From: Streptomyces atratus
GTDB lineage: Bacteria; Actinomycetota; Actinomycetes; Streptomycetales; Streptomycetaceae
Assembly (NCBI RefSeq): GCF_900119365.1
Contig: NZ_FPJO01000005.1
Span: 243,196-307,195 of the forward strand
DNA: 64,000 bases
Reading direction: 5' to 3'
The position numbers were made by a program, and so were the translations under genes. Shown here one piece after another: positions 42,600 through 51,104 of the stretch; position 1 is the stretch's first letter; every line of letters begins with the position of its first letter. The notes under the pieces were generated by a model. The model saw nothing but the letters and a program-made list of their open reading frames with translations, was not told where the DNA came from and did not search any database.

Positions 42600-43802
42600 A
42601 TGCGTACGCACACGGGACACCTCGGCGGGCTGCTGGCCACGATCGTCGCAGCGTTCGCCTGTACGGCAGTTGTCGCCACGGCATCGACGGCACTCGCGGA
42701 ACCAATATCGGCCCCGGCCGATACCGGCAGGCTGCCGCTGTCGGTCGACGGCGGCGCCTGGCAGTCCGGCCACGTCCAGGGCATGGCCATCGACCGCCAC
42801 AAGGGCTTCATGTACTTCTCGATGACCAACCTGCTGGTCAAGACCGACCTCAAGGGCAACCCGGTCGGCTCGGTCACCGGATTCACCGGCCACCTCGGCG
42901 ATCTGGACTTCAACGAGAAGGACGGCCGGGTCTACGGCTCGCTGGAGTACAAGGAGGCGAAGTCCTTCTACATCGCGATCCTCGACGTCGACCGCATCAC
43001 CCGGATGGACATGGACGCCCAGTCCACGGGTGTCGTCTCGACCGTCTACCTCAAGGAGGTGGTGAAGGACTTCACCGCCGACATGAACGGCGACGGCGTC
43101 TTCGACGGCGACACGGGCAACACTCCCGACCACCGCTACGGTTGCAGCGGCATCGACGGTGTCGCGTTCGGTCCGGCCTTCGGCGACCGGCGCGGCAAGC
43201 GCGCCGAGAGGAAGCTGACGGTCGCGTACGGCGTGTACGCCAGCACCGGCCGCACGGACAACGACCACCAGGTGCTGCTCCAGTACGACGTCACCCGGTG
43301 GAAGAAGTACGAGCGTCCGCTGACCGAGTCGGCCCCGCACACCAGCGGCCCCGCCCATGTCGACGGCAAGTTCTTCGCGTACACCGGAAACACCAATTAC
43401 GGCGTGCAGAACCTGGAGTACGACGGGCACAGCGGCAACTGGCTGATGGCCGCCTACAAGGGCTCCAAGCCCGGCTTCCCCAACTACTCGGTCTTCGCGC
43501 TGGACGGTGCGCGCAAGCCGGTGCGCGGCTTGGTGCGCGGGCAGCAGCGCCCGGAGCGCGGGCTGCTGCTCCCGCTGCTGCGCGAGGGCGCGCACGACAC
43601 CACGACCGGTACGTACGGGTGGCCGGCGCCGGGCCAGTACGGGCAGTACGGCCTGGTCTCGCTCGACGACGGGCGGTTCTACGTCGCCAAGAGCGGCACC
43701 GTCCAGGACGGCGGCGTCACCAAGCAGACCGCGAGCGCCGTGCTGAACACCTGGACGGGCCTGACCCCGTCGCCGTTCACTCCCGCCGGCCCCGTGGCCT
43801 GA
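42600..43802 (+). CDS. Secreted protein of unknown function, beta-propeller-like
   Basis: A 400-residue exported protein with a clear signal peptide (LLATIVAAFACTAVVATAST, cleavage near ALA-EP). The mature part has repeated WD/propeller-like strands (HVQGMAIDRHKGFMYFSMTN; HLGDLDFNEKDGRVYGSLEY; GLVSLDDGRFYVAKSG) and a calcium-loop-like DMNGDGVFDGD. ATG 42600 follows GGAGGG. I do not recognise an enzyme family; binding or structural roles outside the cell are possible. Confidence 0.75.
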   Translation: MRTHTGHLGGLLATIVAAFACTAVVATASTALAEPISAPADTGRLPLSVDGGAWQSGHVQGMAIDRHKGFMYFSMTNLLVKTDLKGNPVGSVTGFTGHLGDLDFNEKDGRVYGSLEYKEAKSFYIAILDVDRITRMDMDAQSTGVVSTVYLKEVVKDFTADMNGDGVFDGDTGNTPDHRYGCSGIDGVAFGPAFGDRRGKRAERKLTVAYGVYASTGRTDNDHQVLLQYDVTRWKKYERPLTESAPHTSGPAHVDGKFFAYTGNTNYGVQNLEYDGHSGNWLMAAYKGSKPGFPNYSVFALDGARKPVRGLVRGQQRPERGLLLPLLREGAHDTTTGTYGWPAPGQYGQYGLVSLDDGRFYVAKSGTVQDGGVTKQTASAVLNTWTGLTPSPFTPAGPVA

Positions 43803-43880
43803 CGTCCGCCACGGGGCAGACCGCTGTCCGAGACCGAAATGGCCTCGCCGGAGGTGTCCGGCGCTGCGTACGCTCGCGGC

Positions 43881-44612
43881 ATGACTCTCGTCGCGATCCT
43901 CAGCGGCGCCGGCATCTCCACGGACTCCGGCATCCCCGACTACCGCGGGCCCAACGGTCTCTGGCGCAAGGATCCGGAGGCCGAGAAGCTCGTCACGTAC
44001 GACTTCTACATGGCCGATCCGGAGATCCGCCGCCGCTCCTGGCAGATGCGCCGCACCAGCGCGACCTGGGGCGCCGAGCCGAACGCGGCCCACCGCGCGG
44101 TGGCGGAACTGGAGCGGTCCGGCGCCCCGGTGCGGGTGATCACGCAGAACGTCGACGGTCTGCACCAGCTCGCCGGCCTCCCCGCCCGCAAGGTCCTGGA
44201 ACTGCACGGGACCGCGCGCGAGGTGGTCTGTACCCGCTGCCATGCCCGTTCCCCGATGGCCGAAGCTCTGGCCCGGGTGGAGGCGGGAGAGGCCGACCCG
44301 TCGTGCACGGTCTGCGGCGGCATCCTGAAATCGGCCACGGTCATGTTCGGTGAGCGGCTCGATCCGGTGGTGCTGGGCCAGGCTGTGTCGATCGCGAAGG
44401 CCTGTGAGGTGTTCATCGCGGTCGGTACGACCTTGCAGGTGCAGCCCGCCGCCTCGTTGGCCGGGCTCGCGGTGGAGAACGGGGCACGGCTCATCGTGGT
44501 GAACGCGGAGCCGACACCGTACGACGAGCTCGCCGAGGCAACCATCCGCGAACCCATCGGCACGGCGCTGCCCGCACTGCTGAAGCGGCTGGCCGCCGGG
44601 ACGAAGCCATGA
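43881..44612 (+). CDS. Sirtuin, NAD-dependent protein deacylase
   Basis: Removes acetyl or acyl groups from lysines using NAD+. The 243-residue protein has AILSGAGISTDSGIPDYRG, the catalytic ITQNVDGLHQLAG, the active-site ELHGTAREVVCTRC and a second zinc pair in SCTVCGG (Cys4 site), then SATVMFGERL and IAVGTTLQVQPAA. ATG 43881 begins MTLVAILSG. The last four bases overlap a stub of a methyltransferase gene. It may be a CobB-type regulator of acyl-CoA enzymes. Confidence 0.94.
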   Translation: MTLVAILSGAGISTDSGIPDYRGPNGLWRKDPEAEKLVTYDFYMADPEIRRRSWQMRRTSATWGAEPNAAHRAVAELERSGAPVRVITQNVDGLHQLAGLPARKVLELHGTAREVVCTRCHARSPMAEALARVEAGEADPSCTVCGGILKSATVMFGERLDPVVLGQAVSIAKACEVFIAVGTTLQVQPAASLAGLAVENGARLIVVNAEPTPYDELAEATIREPIGTALPALLKRLAAGTKP

Positions 44613-44668
44613 CAGCCCCTTCTCCCCTCGACATCACCCGTGCCTCGTACGACACCGTCACCGCCGGA
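44609..44668 (+). pseudogene. 5' stub of a SAM-dependent methyltransferase gene
   Basis: ATG 44609 overlaps the sirtuin stop and reads MTAPSPLDITRASYDTVTA, the standard first residues of a Streptomyces class I methyltransferase (LDITRASYDTVA). After about 19 codons similarity ends at the 3' end of the opposite-strand ferredoxin-like gene. The rest of the enzyme is lost. Confidence 0.65.
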
Positions 44669-44672
44669 GACC

Positions 44673-45077
44673 CTAGCGTTCGAGTTCCTGCTGCACACGG
44701 CGCGAGGGGCGGAACGTGTACAGGTCGAGGATCTCCGGCGGGTCCACCAGCCCCGGACCGCCCGCCCCGACCCAGGCGACGATGTCCGTCACGGCGTGCG
44801 GGTCGTTGACCAGACCGAGCCAGACCGGGCGGCCGCCCGCACGGCGGCCCTCGGCCGAGGGCTGCACGACGATCACATTGGCCTGTTCGCAGGCGTCCAG
44901 GCACTCCACGGCGCGGACCGTGGCAAGCTCGCCGAGCGAGCGCCGCAGCTCGGCGAGCTGGCCGGCGTGGTCCACGTCCGGGATCTTGGGCGTGCCGCAG
45001 CAGCAGCCGCGGCAGACGCTGACGGTGGGCCGCGGCGCCCCCTGGGCGGGGACGGCCCGTCGGGTGCGGCGGCTCAT
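44673..45077 (-). CDS. (2Fe-2S) ferredoxin domain protein
   Basis: A thioredoxin-fold [2Fe-2S] protein of 134 residues. The cluster ligands are likely the Cys in VSVCRGCCCGTPKIP and those in AVECLDACEQANVI, the usual two pairs. It begins MSRRTRRAVPAQG at ATG 45077. The long in-frame extension upstream lacks similarity and is an artefact of high GC. Related proteins sit beside cobalamin or metal genes. No operon partner remains. Confidence 0.85.
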   Translation of the reverse strand: MSRRTRRAVPAQGAPRPTVSVCRGCCCGTPKIPDVDHAGQLAELRRSLGELATVRAVECLDACEQANVIVVQPSAEGRRAGGRPVWLGLVNDPHAVTDIVAWVGAGGPGLVDPPEILDLYTFRPSRRVQQELER

Positions 45078-45187
45078 GCGGGGAAGCTTCCGGTGCGGGC
45101 GCGGATGATCACCAGGGGACTGTACCCATTCCGGACACCGGATCGAGCACCTGCTCTCCCCCGTGAGCGGGTCGGGTACAGTTGATG

Positions 45188-45310
45188 GCTGCGAAGGGGA
45201 GTAGCCCCGCAAACCGGTCGTCGACACACTGGAACCCCCGGGTTCCCGGTGGCCGGGCCCGTGGATGACCGCGGGCGGGCGAGACCTTCGGTCAGGTATG
45301 ACACGCCCGC
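45188..45310 (+). promoter_or_regulatory. yybP-ykoY manganese riboswitch
   Basis: The conserved 5' element AAGGGGAGTAGC (45195-45206) and the 3' element GCGAGACCTTCGGTCAGG (about 45279-45296) frame paired arms, the canonical Mn2+ aptamer landmarks. A -10-like TACAGT at 45177-45182 would start RNA just before it. It lies in the leader of the TMEM165/GDT1-family gene, a known target class. Increased Mn2+ should raise expression of the exporter. Confidence 0.9.
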
Positions 45311-45413
45311 ATCCCGTGGGCGCTGACGTCATGCCGGGCCGAGTGGTCCTCCGGAAGCCCGAGTGGCGCTTCGCGAAGGCCCGGGGCCCGGCTCCTACAG
45401 AAAGCCACCCGGA

Positions 45414-46001
45414 ATGCACCTCGACCCCCTGGCGATTCTCACCGCCTTCGGGCTGATCTTCCTCGCGGAACTCCCCGACAAGACGATGTTCGCATCGCTC
45501 GCCATGGGCACCCGCATGCGACCGCTGTACGTCTGGTTCGGCACATCGTCCGCGTTCATCGTGCACGTCGCCATCGCGGTGGGGGCCGGCAGTCTGATCG
45601 GGCTGCTGCCCGACTGGATCGTCAAGCTCGTCTCCGCCTCCCTCTTCGCGTTCGGGGCCTTCATGCTGCTGCGCTCCGGCGGCGGCGATGACGACGACGA
45701 CGACGGCGCCGCGAAGACGGTGACCGGTTTCTGGCCGGTCTACTCGACCGCGTTCATGGCCGTCTTCATCAGCGAATGGGGCGACCTCACCCAGATCACC
45801 ACGGCCAACCTGGCCGCCAGCAACGGCACCTGGTCCACGGCGATCGGGTCCGCGGCCGCCCTGATGTCCGTCTCGGCGCTGGCGCTGCTCGCCGGGCGCT
45901 TCATCGCCAAGCGCGTGCCGCTGAAGACGGTCCAGCGGATCGGCGGGCTCTGCATGCTGGGGCTGGCGATCTGGACCCTGGTGGAGATCTTCACCGGCTG
46001 A
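45414..46001 (+). CDS. TMEM165/GDT1 (UPF0016) cation exporter, probably Mn2+
   Basis: A 195-residue membrane protein with two homologous halves. The first holds FLAELPDKTMFASL and the second FISEWGDLTQITT, the paired E-x-G/P-D-(K/x)-T motifs that bind the metal. A central acidic linker (DDDDDDGAAK) separates them. ATG 45414 is chosen; the ribosome-binding site is weak, which fits riboswitch-controlled translation. A terminator closes the gene. Family members export manganese or calcium. Confidence 0.92.
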   Translation: MHLDPLAILTAFGLIFLAELPDKTMFASLAMGTRMRPLYVWFGTSSAFIVHVAIAVGAGSLIGLLPDWIVKLVSASLFAFGAFMLLRSGGGDDDDDDGAAKTVTGFWPVYSTAFMAVFISEWGDLTQITTANLAASNGTWSTAIGSAAALMSVSALALLAGRFIAKRVPLKTVQRIGGLCMLGLAIWTLVEIFTG

Positions 46002-46035
46002 CGGCACGCCCGTACGGCACTTCGGGACGTGAGGG

Positions 46036-46065
46036 CGGGCCCGGACCTCGAATGGTCCGGGCCCG
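46036..46065. terminator. Bidirectional terminator
   Basis: Perfect 12-bp stem (CGGGCCCGGACC and its complement) with a 6-base loop between the convergent exporter and ogt genes. Confidence 0.85.
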
Positions 46066-46096
46066 TTCTCGCGTCCGCGGGCGCGGGGCGACGGCG

Positions 46097-46621
46097 TCAG
46101 AAGAGCGCCGGGGTGTCGTTCTCCGTGCCCTTCTCGAAGGCCAGCAGCCGCTGCTTGCGGTCGAGTCCGCCGCCGTAGCCGGTGAGGCTGCCCGAGGCGC
46201 CGATGACCCGGTGGCAGGGGACGATGATGCCCACCGGGTTCTTGCCGTTGGCGAGTCCCACGGCACGTGAGGCGCCCGGTTTGCCGAGGTTCTCGGCCAG
46301 TTCGCCGTACGAGCGGGTCTCGCCGTACGGAATCAGCTGGAGCTGCGCCCAGACGCTGCGCTGGAACGGGGTGCCGTCCAGGTGCAGCGGCAGATCGAAG
46401 GTGCGCAGTTCCCCGGCGAAGTAGGCGTCGAGCTGGCGGGCGGCCTCGGTGAAGGGCCGCGGGTCGCTCTCGCCGAAGGTCTCCTCGGGCGGGCGGTGCC
46501 GCTGGCCGGTCATGTAGAGGCCCGCGAGGACCCCGTCGGTGGCGACGAGGGTGAGCGGACCGTACGGGCTGTCGACGACCGTGTGCTGCCTGGTCGTCGT
46601 ACGCGGATGTGTCGCTGTCAT
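46097..46621 (-). CDS. ogt: Methylated-DNA-protein-cysteine methyltransferase
   Basis: Repairs O6-alkylguanine by moving the alkyl group to its own Cys. The 174-residue protein carries the active site GIIVPCHRVIG and the helix-turn-helix region PYGETRSYGELAENLGKPGA with the RAVGLANGKNP block before it. It follows the Ada-AlkA gene by 21 bp on the same strand, so the pair is a compact alkylation-damage operon. Confidence 0.94.
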   Translation of the reverse strand: MTATHPRTTTRQHTVVDSPYGPLTLVATDGVLAGLYMTGQRHRPPEETFGESDPRPFTEAARQLDAYFAGELRTFDLPLHLDGTPFQRSVWAQLQLIPYGETRSYGELAENLGKPGASRAVGLANGKNPVGIIVPCHRVIGASGSLTGYGGGLDRKQRLLAFEKGTENDTPALF

Positions 46622-46642
46622 GGCTGGACTTCCCGGGCTTCC

Positions 46643-48115
46643 TCAGGTGGGCAGGTGGTTGATGGGGTGGTCGTCGACGGTCCACAGGTACTGGACCGCG
46701 TACGCCCGCCAGGGGCGCCAGGCGGCCGCGCGGGCGGTGAGCGCCGCCGGTGTCGCGGGGAGGCCGAGCTCCTCGGCCGCGCGCCGGATGCCGAGGTCGG
46801 TGGGGAGGAAGGCGTCCGGGTCGCCGAGCGCCCGCATCGCGATCACCTCGACGGTCCAGGGGCCGAAGCCGGGGAGGGCGGTCAGTTCGGCCCGCGCCTG
46901 CTCCCAGTCGGTGTCGGTGCCCAGCCGCAGCGAGCCGTCGGCGAGCGCGCCGACGAGGGTGGTGAGGGTGGTGCGGCGGCTGCGCGGCAGGGCGAGTCGT
47001 TCGGGGTCCAGTCCGGCCAGCTCCTCGGGGTCCGGGAAGAGGTGGGTGAGGCCGCCCTCCGGATCGTCGACGGGCAGGCCGTGCGCGGTGACCAGTCGGG
47101 CCGCGTGGGTGCGGGCGGCGGCCGTCGAGACCTGCTGGCCGAGCACCGCCCGTACGGCGAACTCGGCGCCGTCGACGGTACGCGGCACCCGCCGGCCCGG
47201 CTCCTTGCGGACCAGGGGCGCGAGGAGCGGATCGGCGGACAGCTGCTCGTCGACGGCCACCGGGTCGGCGTCCAGGTCGAGCAGCCAGCGGCAGCGGCTG
47301 ATGGCGAGGGTGAGATCGCGTGGATCGGTGAGGGAGAGGCGGCAGGCGATGTGGTCGGGGTGCGGGGTGAGCGCGACGATGCCGTGTCCGTGCCGCAGGG
47401 AGAGCGTGCGGCGGTAGGCGCCGTCGCGCCACTCCTCGACGCCGGGGACGGCGGTCGCGGCGAGGTGGCCGAAGAGGTTGCTGGGGTTGAGCGGGGCCCG
47501 GTACGGCAGCCGCAGCGCTATCACTCCCGGAGTGACCGGCGGTTTCGCGGACCGGGTGGCTCGGCTGCGCAGCTCGCCCGGGGCGAGCGCGAAGACCGTG
47601 CGGACGCTGTCGTTGAAGGTACGGATCGAGGAGAACCCGGCGGCGAACGCGACTTCCGCCATCGGGAGTCCGGTCGTCTCGATGAGCAATCGCGCGGTCT
47701 GGGCACGCTGCGCGCGGGCCAGTGCGAGCGGGCCGGCGCCGAGCTCGGCGAGCAGCTGGCGCTCGATCTGCCGGGCGGAGTAGCCGAGCCGGGCGGCGAG
47801 CCCGGGGACGCCCTCGCGGTCGACGACACCGTCCCGGATGAGCCGCATCGCGCGGGCGACGGAGTCGGCCCGGGCGTTCCACTCCGGGGAGCCGGGGCTG
47901 GTGTCGGGCCGGCACCGTTTGCAGGCCCGGAATCCGGCCTGCTGACAGGCCGCAGCGCTGGGGTAGAAGGTCATGTTCTCGACCTTGGGCGGTACGGCCG
48001 GGCAGCTGGGGCGGCAGTAGATCCGGGTGGTCAGGACCGCCGTGAAGAACCAGCCGTCGAAGCGGGCGTCCTTGGACTGGACGGCCCGTACACAGCGCTC
48101 GGTGTCGGTGTACAT
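46643..48115 (-). CDS. Ada metal-binding/AraC and AlkA DNA glycosylase fusion
   Basis: A 490-residue alkylation-response protein. Residues 1-80 are the Ada zinc domain with Cys ligands in IYCRPSCPA and ACKRCRPD; one is the methyl-phosphotriester acceptor that switches on transcription. Residues ~85-185 are an AraC-type HTH ([20 protein letters not shown]). Residues ~200-490 are AlkA: the HhH motif [15 protein letters not shown] and catalytic Asp in [11 protein letters not shown]. The one protein can sense methylation, activate genes and excise 3-methyladenine. It is coupled with ogt downstream. Start ATG 48115. Confidence 0.94.
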   Translation of the reverse strand: MYTDTERCVRAVQSKDARFDGWFFTAVLTTRIYCRPSCPAVPPKVENMTFYPSAAACQQAGFRACKRCRPDTSPGSPEWNARADSVARAMRLIRDGVVDREGVPGLAARLGYSARQIERQLLAELGAGPLALARAQRAQTARLLIETTGLPMAEVAFAAGFSSIRTFNDSVRTVFALAPGELRSRATRSAKPPVTPGVIALRLPYRAPLNPSNLFGHLAATAVPGVEEWRDGAYRRTLSLRHGHGIVALTPHPDHIACRLSLTDPRDLTLAISRCRWLLDLDADPVAVDEQLSADPLLAPLVRKEPGRRVPRTVDGAEFAVRAVLGQQVSTAAARTHAARLVTAHGLPVDDPEGGLTHLFPDPEELAGLDPERLALPRSRRTTLTTLVGALADGSLRLGTDTDWEQARAELTALPGFGPWTVEVIAMRALGDPDAFLPTDLGIRRAAEELGLPATPAALTARAAAWRPWRAYAVQYLWTVDDHPINHLPT

Positions 48116-48213
48116 GGCTCAAGCATCCGCCACCCGGGGCGTGAGGGCTGGCAAGAATCCGACATCGACGTCGCGCTGCCAGGACTTCTTCGGGCCCCGT
48201 GTACGGAACACCC

Positions 48214-48243
48214 CGGTGGGCCGGTGCGGCCACCGGCCCACCG
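48214..48243 (-). terminator. Terminator of the rpmB-rpsN transcript
   Basis: Perfect 13-bp stem (CGGTGGGCCGGTG and CACCGGCCCACCG) with a 4-base loop, 20 bp beyond the rpsN stop on the minus strand. Confidence 0.8.
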
Positions 48244-48263
48244 GGCCACCCCGGCGCCGGCTG

Positions 48264-48569
48264 TCACCAGGAGGACTTGGTGACCCCCGGCAGGAATCCG
48301 GCATGGGCCTGCTCGCGTGCGCGGACGCGGGACAGACCGAACTTCCGCAGATGGCCGCGGGGCCGCCCGTCCACGCTGTCCCGGTTGCGCACCCGGGTCG
48401 CGCTCGCGTCGCGCGGCTGGCGCCGGAGCTCGTCCGCGGCGGCCCGGCGTTCGGCGTCCGTGGCGGAGGGCCGGCGGATGACCTCCTTCAACTCGGCGCG
48501 ACGGGCGGCGTACCGCTCGACGGTCGCCCGGCGCTTCTCGTTCTGCGCGATCTTGCTCTTCTTGGCCAT
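48264..48569 (-). CDS. rpsN: 30S ribosomal protein S14, zinc-independent paralogue
   Basis: A 101-residue S14 of the long C-minus type: [20 protein letters not shown] at the start and [20 protein letters not shown] at the end, with no zinc-ribbon Cys. Such copies replace the zinc-binding S14 when zinc is scarce. ATG 48569 shares one base with the stop of the upstream L28 gene. Position beside a Zur-type box supports zinc control. Confidence 0.94.
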   Translation of the reverse strand: MAKKSKIAQNEKRRATVERYAARRAELKEVIRRPSATDAERRAAADELRRQPRDASATRVRNRDSVDGRPRGHLRKFGLSRVRAREQAHAGFLPGVTKSSW

Positions 48570-48805
48570 CAGATCTTCACTCCCCTTGCACGGATGCGGG
48601 CGACGGCCGCCTCGATCCCGATGCTGTCGACGGTCCTGATCGCCCTGGCGCTGAGCGTCAGCCGGACATGCCGGCCCTCGCTCGCCAGCCAGTACCTCTT
48701 GCGCTGGATGTTGGGGTCGAAGCGGCGCGAGGTGCGCCGGTGCGAGTGGGAGATGTTGTTGCCGAAACCCGGCCGGGCGCCGGTCAGTTGGCAGTGGGCG
48801 GACAT
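48569..48805 (-). CDS. rpmB: 50S ribosomal protein L28, zinc-independent paralogue
   Basis: A 78-residue L28: [20 protein letters not shown], then [19 protein letters not shown] and the end block [20 protein letters not shown]. It has only one Cys and lacks the paired CxxC motifs of zinc-binding L28. Its 5' end faces rpmG across the Zur-like box. It is translationally linked to rpsN. Confidence 0.94.
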   Translation of the reverse strand: MSAHCQLTGARPGFGNNISHSHRRTSRRFDPNIQRKRYWLASEGRHVRLTLSARAIRTVDSIGIEAAVARIRARGVKI

Positions 48806-48843
48806 GGAGCTTCCTGCTTTCTGCGGAGAACCACTTGTTGGAA

Positions 48844-48860
48844 ATGGAAATCATTGCCAT
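48844..48860. promoter_or_regulatory. Zur box
   Basis: ATGGAAATCATTGCCAT is an AT-rich palindrome (ATGGAAAT/ATTGCCAT, one mismatch per arm) in the 67-bp divergent spacer between rpmB and rpmG. Streptomyces Zur boxes have this form. Zinc-loaded Zur would repress both directions. Confidence 0.8.
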
Positions 48861-48872
48861 ATAGTAGCGGTC

Positions 48873-49037
48873 ATGGCTCGCAACGAACTACGCCCGGTCG
48901 TCAGGCTCCGCTCCACCGCCAAAACCGGCTACACCTACGTCACCCGCAAGAACCGCCGGAACGACCCCGAGCGGATGGTGCTGCGCAAGTACGACCCGGT
49001 CGCCCGCAAGCACGTCGACTTCCGCGAAGAGCGCTGA
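48873..49037 (+). CDS. rpmG: 50S ribosomal protein L33, zinc-independent paralogue
   Basis: A 54-residue L33: [40 protein letters not shown] and [13 protein letters not shown]. The two CxxC pairs of zinc-type L33 are absent. It is the first plus-strand gene after the Zur-like box and is followed by an L31 stub and the CobW gene. Confidence 0.94.
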   Translation: MARNELRPVVRLRSTAKTGYTYVTRKNRRNDPERMVLRKYDPVARKHVDFREER

Positions 49038-49074
49038 CCCTGCCCCACTTCCTCCGACCGAGAAGGACACCTTC

Positions 49075-49134
49075 ATGAAGCCAGGAATCCATGCCGCGTA
49101 CGGTCCCGTCGCCTCCCGGGGCGGGGTGAACTGA
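49075..49134 (+). pseudogene. rpmE: 5' stub of rpmE (L31 type B), 19 codons
   Basis: ATG 49075 after AGAAGGA reads MKPGIHAAYGPVASRGGVN and stops. MKPGIH-x-YGPV is the invariant start of zinc-free L31 type B, normally 80-90 residues. The rest is deleted. The stop overlaps the cobW start as TGATG, so the stub may now act as a leader peptide that couples translation to cobW. Confidence 0.8.
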
Positions 49135-50288
49135 TGCGGGACGAGGGCCGGTTGCCCGTCGTGATCGTCGGCGGGCTGCACTCCGACGCCCGCAAGGAGG
49201 TCGTGGACCGGCTGCTGCGCACCGTCCCCGGCAGCGTCGCGCTCCACCACGATCTGACCACCGCCGCCGAGGGCACCGTGCGGCGCCTCGTACGGGACGC
49301 GTCGGGTGAACTGTCGCGCGGAAAGGCCCCGCTCGTCGACGACTGCGCCTGCTGCGCGCTGCGCGAGGACCTGGTCCCGGAGCTGGCGCGACTGGCCGCC
49401 GGCGGGACGGTCCGGCTCGCGGTCGTCGAGCTGTGGGACTCCGTGGAACCCAGGACGATGGCCGAGGTCGTCGTCGCGCACGGCCGCGACGTACTCGAAC
49501 TCACCAACGTGATGACGGCCGTCGACCCCGCTCTCGTACAGCCCTGCCTCGGGAACGGCGACGATCTGGCCGAGGCGGGTCTCGCGGCGGCCGCCACGGA
49601 CCGGCGGACCGTCGGCGACACCTGGGCGCGACAGCTGGAGTACGCGCCCGTGCTCGCTGTCGTCGAAGGCGGGGCGGCCGACGACGAGGACCGCGCGCTG
49701 CTCACCCAACTCCACCCGACGGCCCGCCAGATCCCGGTCGGCTCGGCCGAACTGGGCCGGCTCGCCTTCGCCGGCTTCGACGTGGAAGCGGCGGCGGCCG
49801 CCCAGCACCCCGCGTGCGCGCTGCTGCCGCAGGAGGCGGACGACGCGGGGGTCGCCACGCTCGTCTGGCAGCGCCGCCGCCCCTTCCACCCGGAGCGGCT
49901 CTTCCAGGCGCTGGAGGACCTGTGCTGTGCGGCCGCCCGCAGCCGGGGCCGCTTCTGGCTCGCCGACCGCCCCGACACCCTGCTGGCCTGGGACGCCGCA
50001 GGTGGTGCGCTCTGCGTGGAGAGCGCGGGACCGTGGCTGGCCTCGCTGCCGGACGCGGCCTGGGACCTGGTGCCTCCCGTCCGGAGGGCGGCGGCCGCCC
50101 TGGACTGGCACCCCGAGCACGGCGACCGAGGCCAGCACCTCGTCTTCACCTCCCCCGGCCTCGACCGGGACGGGCTGACCGGGCTCCTCGAATCCTGTCT
50201 GCTCACCGACGCCGAGTACGCCGCGGGACCCGAGTCGTGGAGACGGCTCCCGGCCCCCTTCGGCTCATTCCTCGACCAGATCGCCTGA
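49134..50288 (+). CDS. CobW/COG0523 family metallochaperone with degenerate P-loop
   Basis: A 384-residue protein of the COG0523 GTPase family, often induced by zinc starvation to deliver zinc. The metal motif is DDCACCALREDL, in the place of the usual CxCC. The Walker A position reads VVIVGGLHSDARKEVVDRLL instead of GFLGAGKTT, so the Lys and Ser/Thr that hold GTP are missing or displaced; GTP hydrolysis is doubtful. The C-terminal CobW domain is present (WQRRRPFHPERLFQALE, RGRFWLADRP). The start is fused to the L31 stub stop. Confidence 0.88.
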   Translation: MRDEGRLPVVIVGGLHSDARKEVVDRLLRTVPGSVALHHDLTTAAEGTVRRLVRDASGELSRGKAPLVDDCACCALREDLVPELARLAAGGTVRLAVVELWDSVEPRTMAEVVVAHGRDVLELTNVMTAVDPALVQPCLGNGDDLAEAGLAAAATDRRTVGDTWARQLEYAPVLAVVEGGAADDEDRALLTQLHPTARQIPVGSAELGRLAFAGFDVEAAAAAQHPACALLPQEADDAGVATLVWQRRRPFHPERLFQALEDLCCAAARSRGRFWLADRPDTLLAWDAAGGALCVESAGPWLASLPDAAWDLVPPVRRAAAALDWHPEHGDRGQHLVFTSPGLDRDGLTGLLESCLLTDAEYAAGPESWRRLPAPFGSFLDQIA

Positions 50289-50295
50289 ACCCGGG

Positions 50296-50460
50296 TCAGC
50301 CGGAGTGCGGCCAGGCCGGAGCCGCGACGGTCAGAGCCTGCGCTCCCGTGCTCAGGGTGGATTCGACGAGCGGGGCGAAGTGCGGGGAGTGGTTGCTCGG
50401 CAAGGTGTCGATGCGGTCCTTCGCGAGGGCGGCGAGGACGGTTTCGGGTTGTCCTGGTGA
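50296..50460 (-). pseudogene. 3' remnant of an M20-type amidohydrolase
   Basis: The minus strand encodes ETVLAALAKDRIDTLPSNHS, then PHFAPLVESTLSTGAQALTV and a stop at 50296. LPSNHSPHFAP plus a terminal ALTVAA helix is the C-terminus of amidohydrolases of the M20 superfamily. The catalytic domain is missing and the upstream sequence is unrelated. Confidence 0.7.
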
Positions 50461-50554
50461 CGAACTCGATCTTCGGGGGCCCTCTCCGTCCGTTGTGCTC
50501 CGCAGCCTCCAGGCAGGGGACACGTACACACTCCCCCCGGCTCCGCCCCGCGGG

Positions 50555-51091
50555 TCAGCCGAGCTGTGCGGCGAACGCCTCGTAGGCCCGGTCGTCGAAG
50601 AGGACGAACCTGACCTCCTCTACGGCCGTGCGGGCCGCCCGCACCGTCTCGACGGCGATGCGCGCGGCGTCGTCCAGCGGCCAGCCGTACGCACCGGCCG
50701 AGATGGCGGGGAAGGCGACGGTCTTCGCACCGATTTCGTCGGCGACGCGCAGCGACTCGCGGTAGCAGGACGCCAGGAGGGACGGATCGCTGCCGGAACT
50801 CCCGTACACCGGGCCGACGGTGTGGACCACCCATCGCGCGTCCAGCTGCCCGGCCGTCGTGGCGACCGCCTGGCCGGTGCGCAGGCCCTTTCCGTAGTGC
50901 GAGGCGCGCAGCTTCCGGCACTCGGCGAGGATTTCCGGGCCGCCGCGCCGGTGGATCGCGCCGTCGACGCCTCCCCCGCCGAGCAGGGAGGAGTTCGCCG
51001 CGTTGACGATGACATCGGCGGACTGCCGGGTGATGTCGCCCCGGACCAGGGTGACGGTGACGCCCTCGGGTGTACGCATGGCGGACATCAT
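50555..51091 (-). CDS. Macro domain protein, O-acetyl-ADP-ribose deacetylase-like
   Basis: An ADP-ribose-binding module of 178 residues. Motifs are VTLVRGDITRQSADVIVNAA, NSSLLGGGGVDGAIHRRGG and VAFPAISAGAYGWPLDDAA. Such proteins remove O-acetyl groups from ADP-ribose or ADP-ribose from proteins. The sirtuin at 43.9 kb makes O-acetyl-ADP-ribose, a possible functional link though not an operon. Start 51091; in-frame ATG at 51079 is possible. Confidence 0.94.
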   Translation of the reverse strand: MMSAMRTPEGVTVTLVRGDITRQSADVIVNAANSSLLGGGGVDGAIHRRGGPEILAECRKLRASHYGKGLRTGQAVATTAGQLDARWVVHTVGPVYGSSGSDPSLLASCYRESLRVADEIGAKTVAFPAISAGAYGWPLDDAARIAVETVRAARTAVEEVRFVLFDDRAYEAFAAQLG

Positions 51092-51104
51092 GCCCCGTGC
51101 CGTC

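Noticed and set aside
44673..48233. Minus-strand open frame of 1186 codons
   Set aside because: Only the last 134 codons match a family. The rest is antisense or off-frame to the exporter, ogt and AlkA genes.
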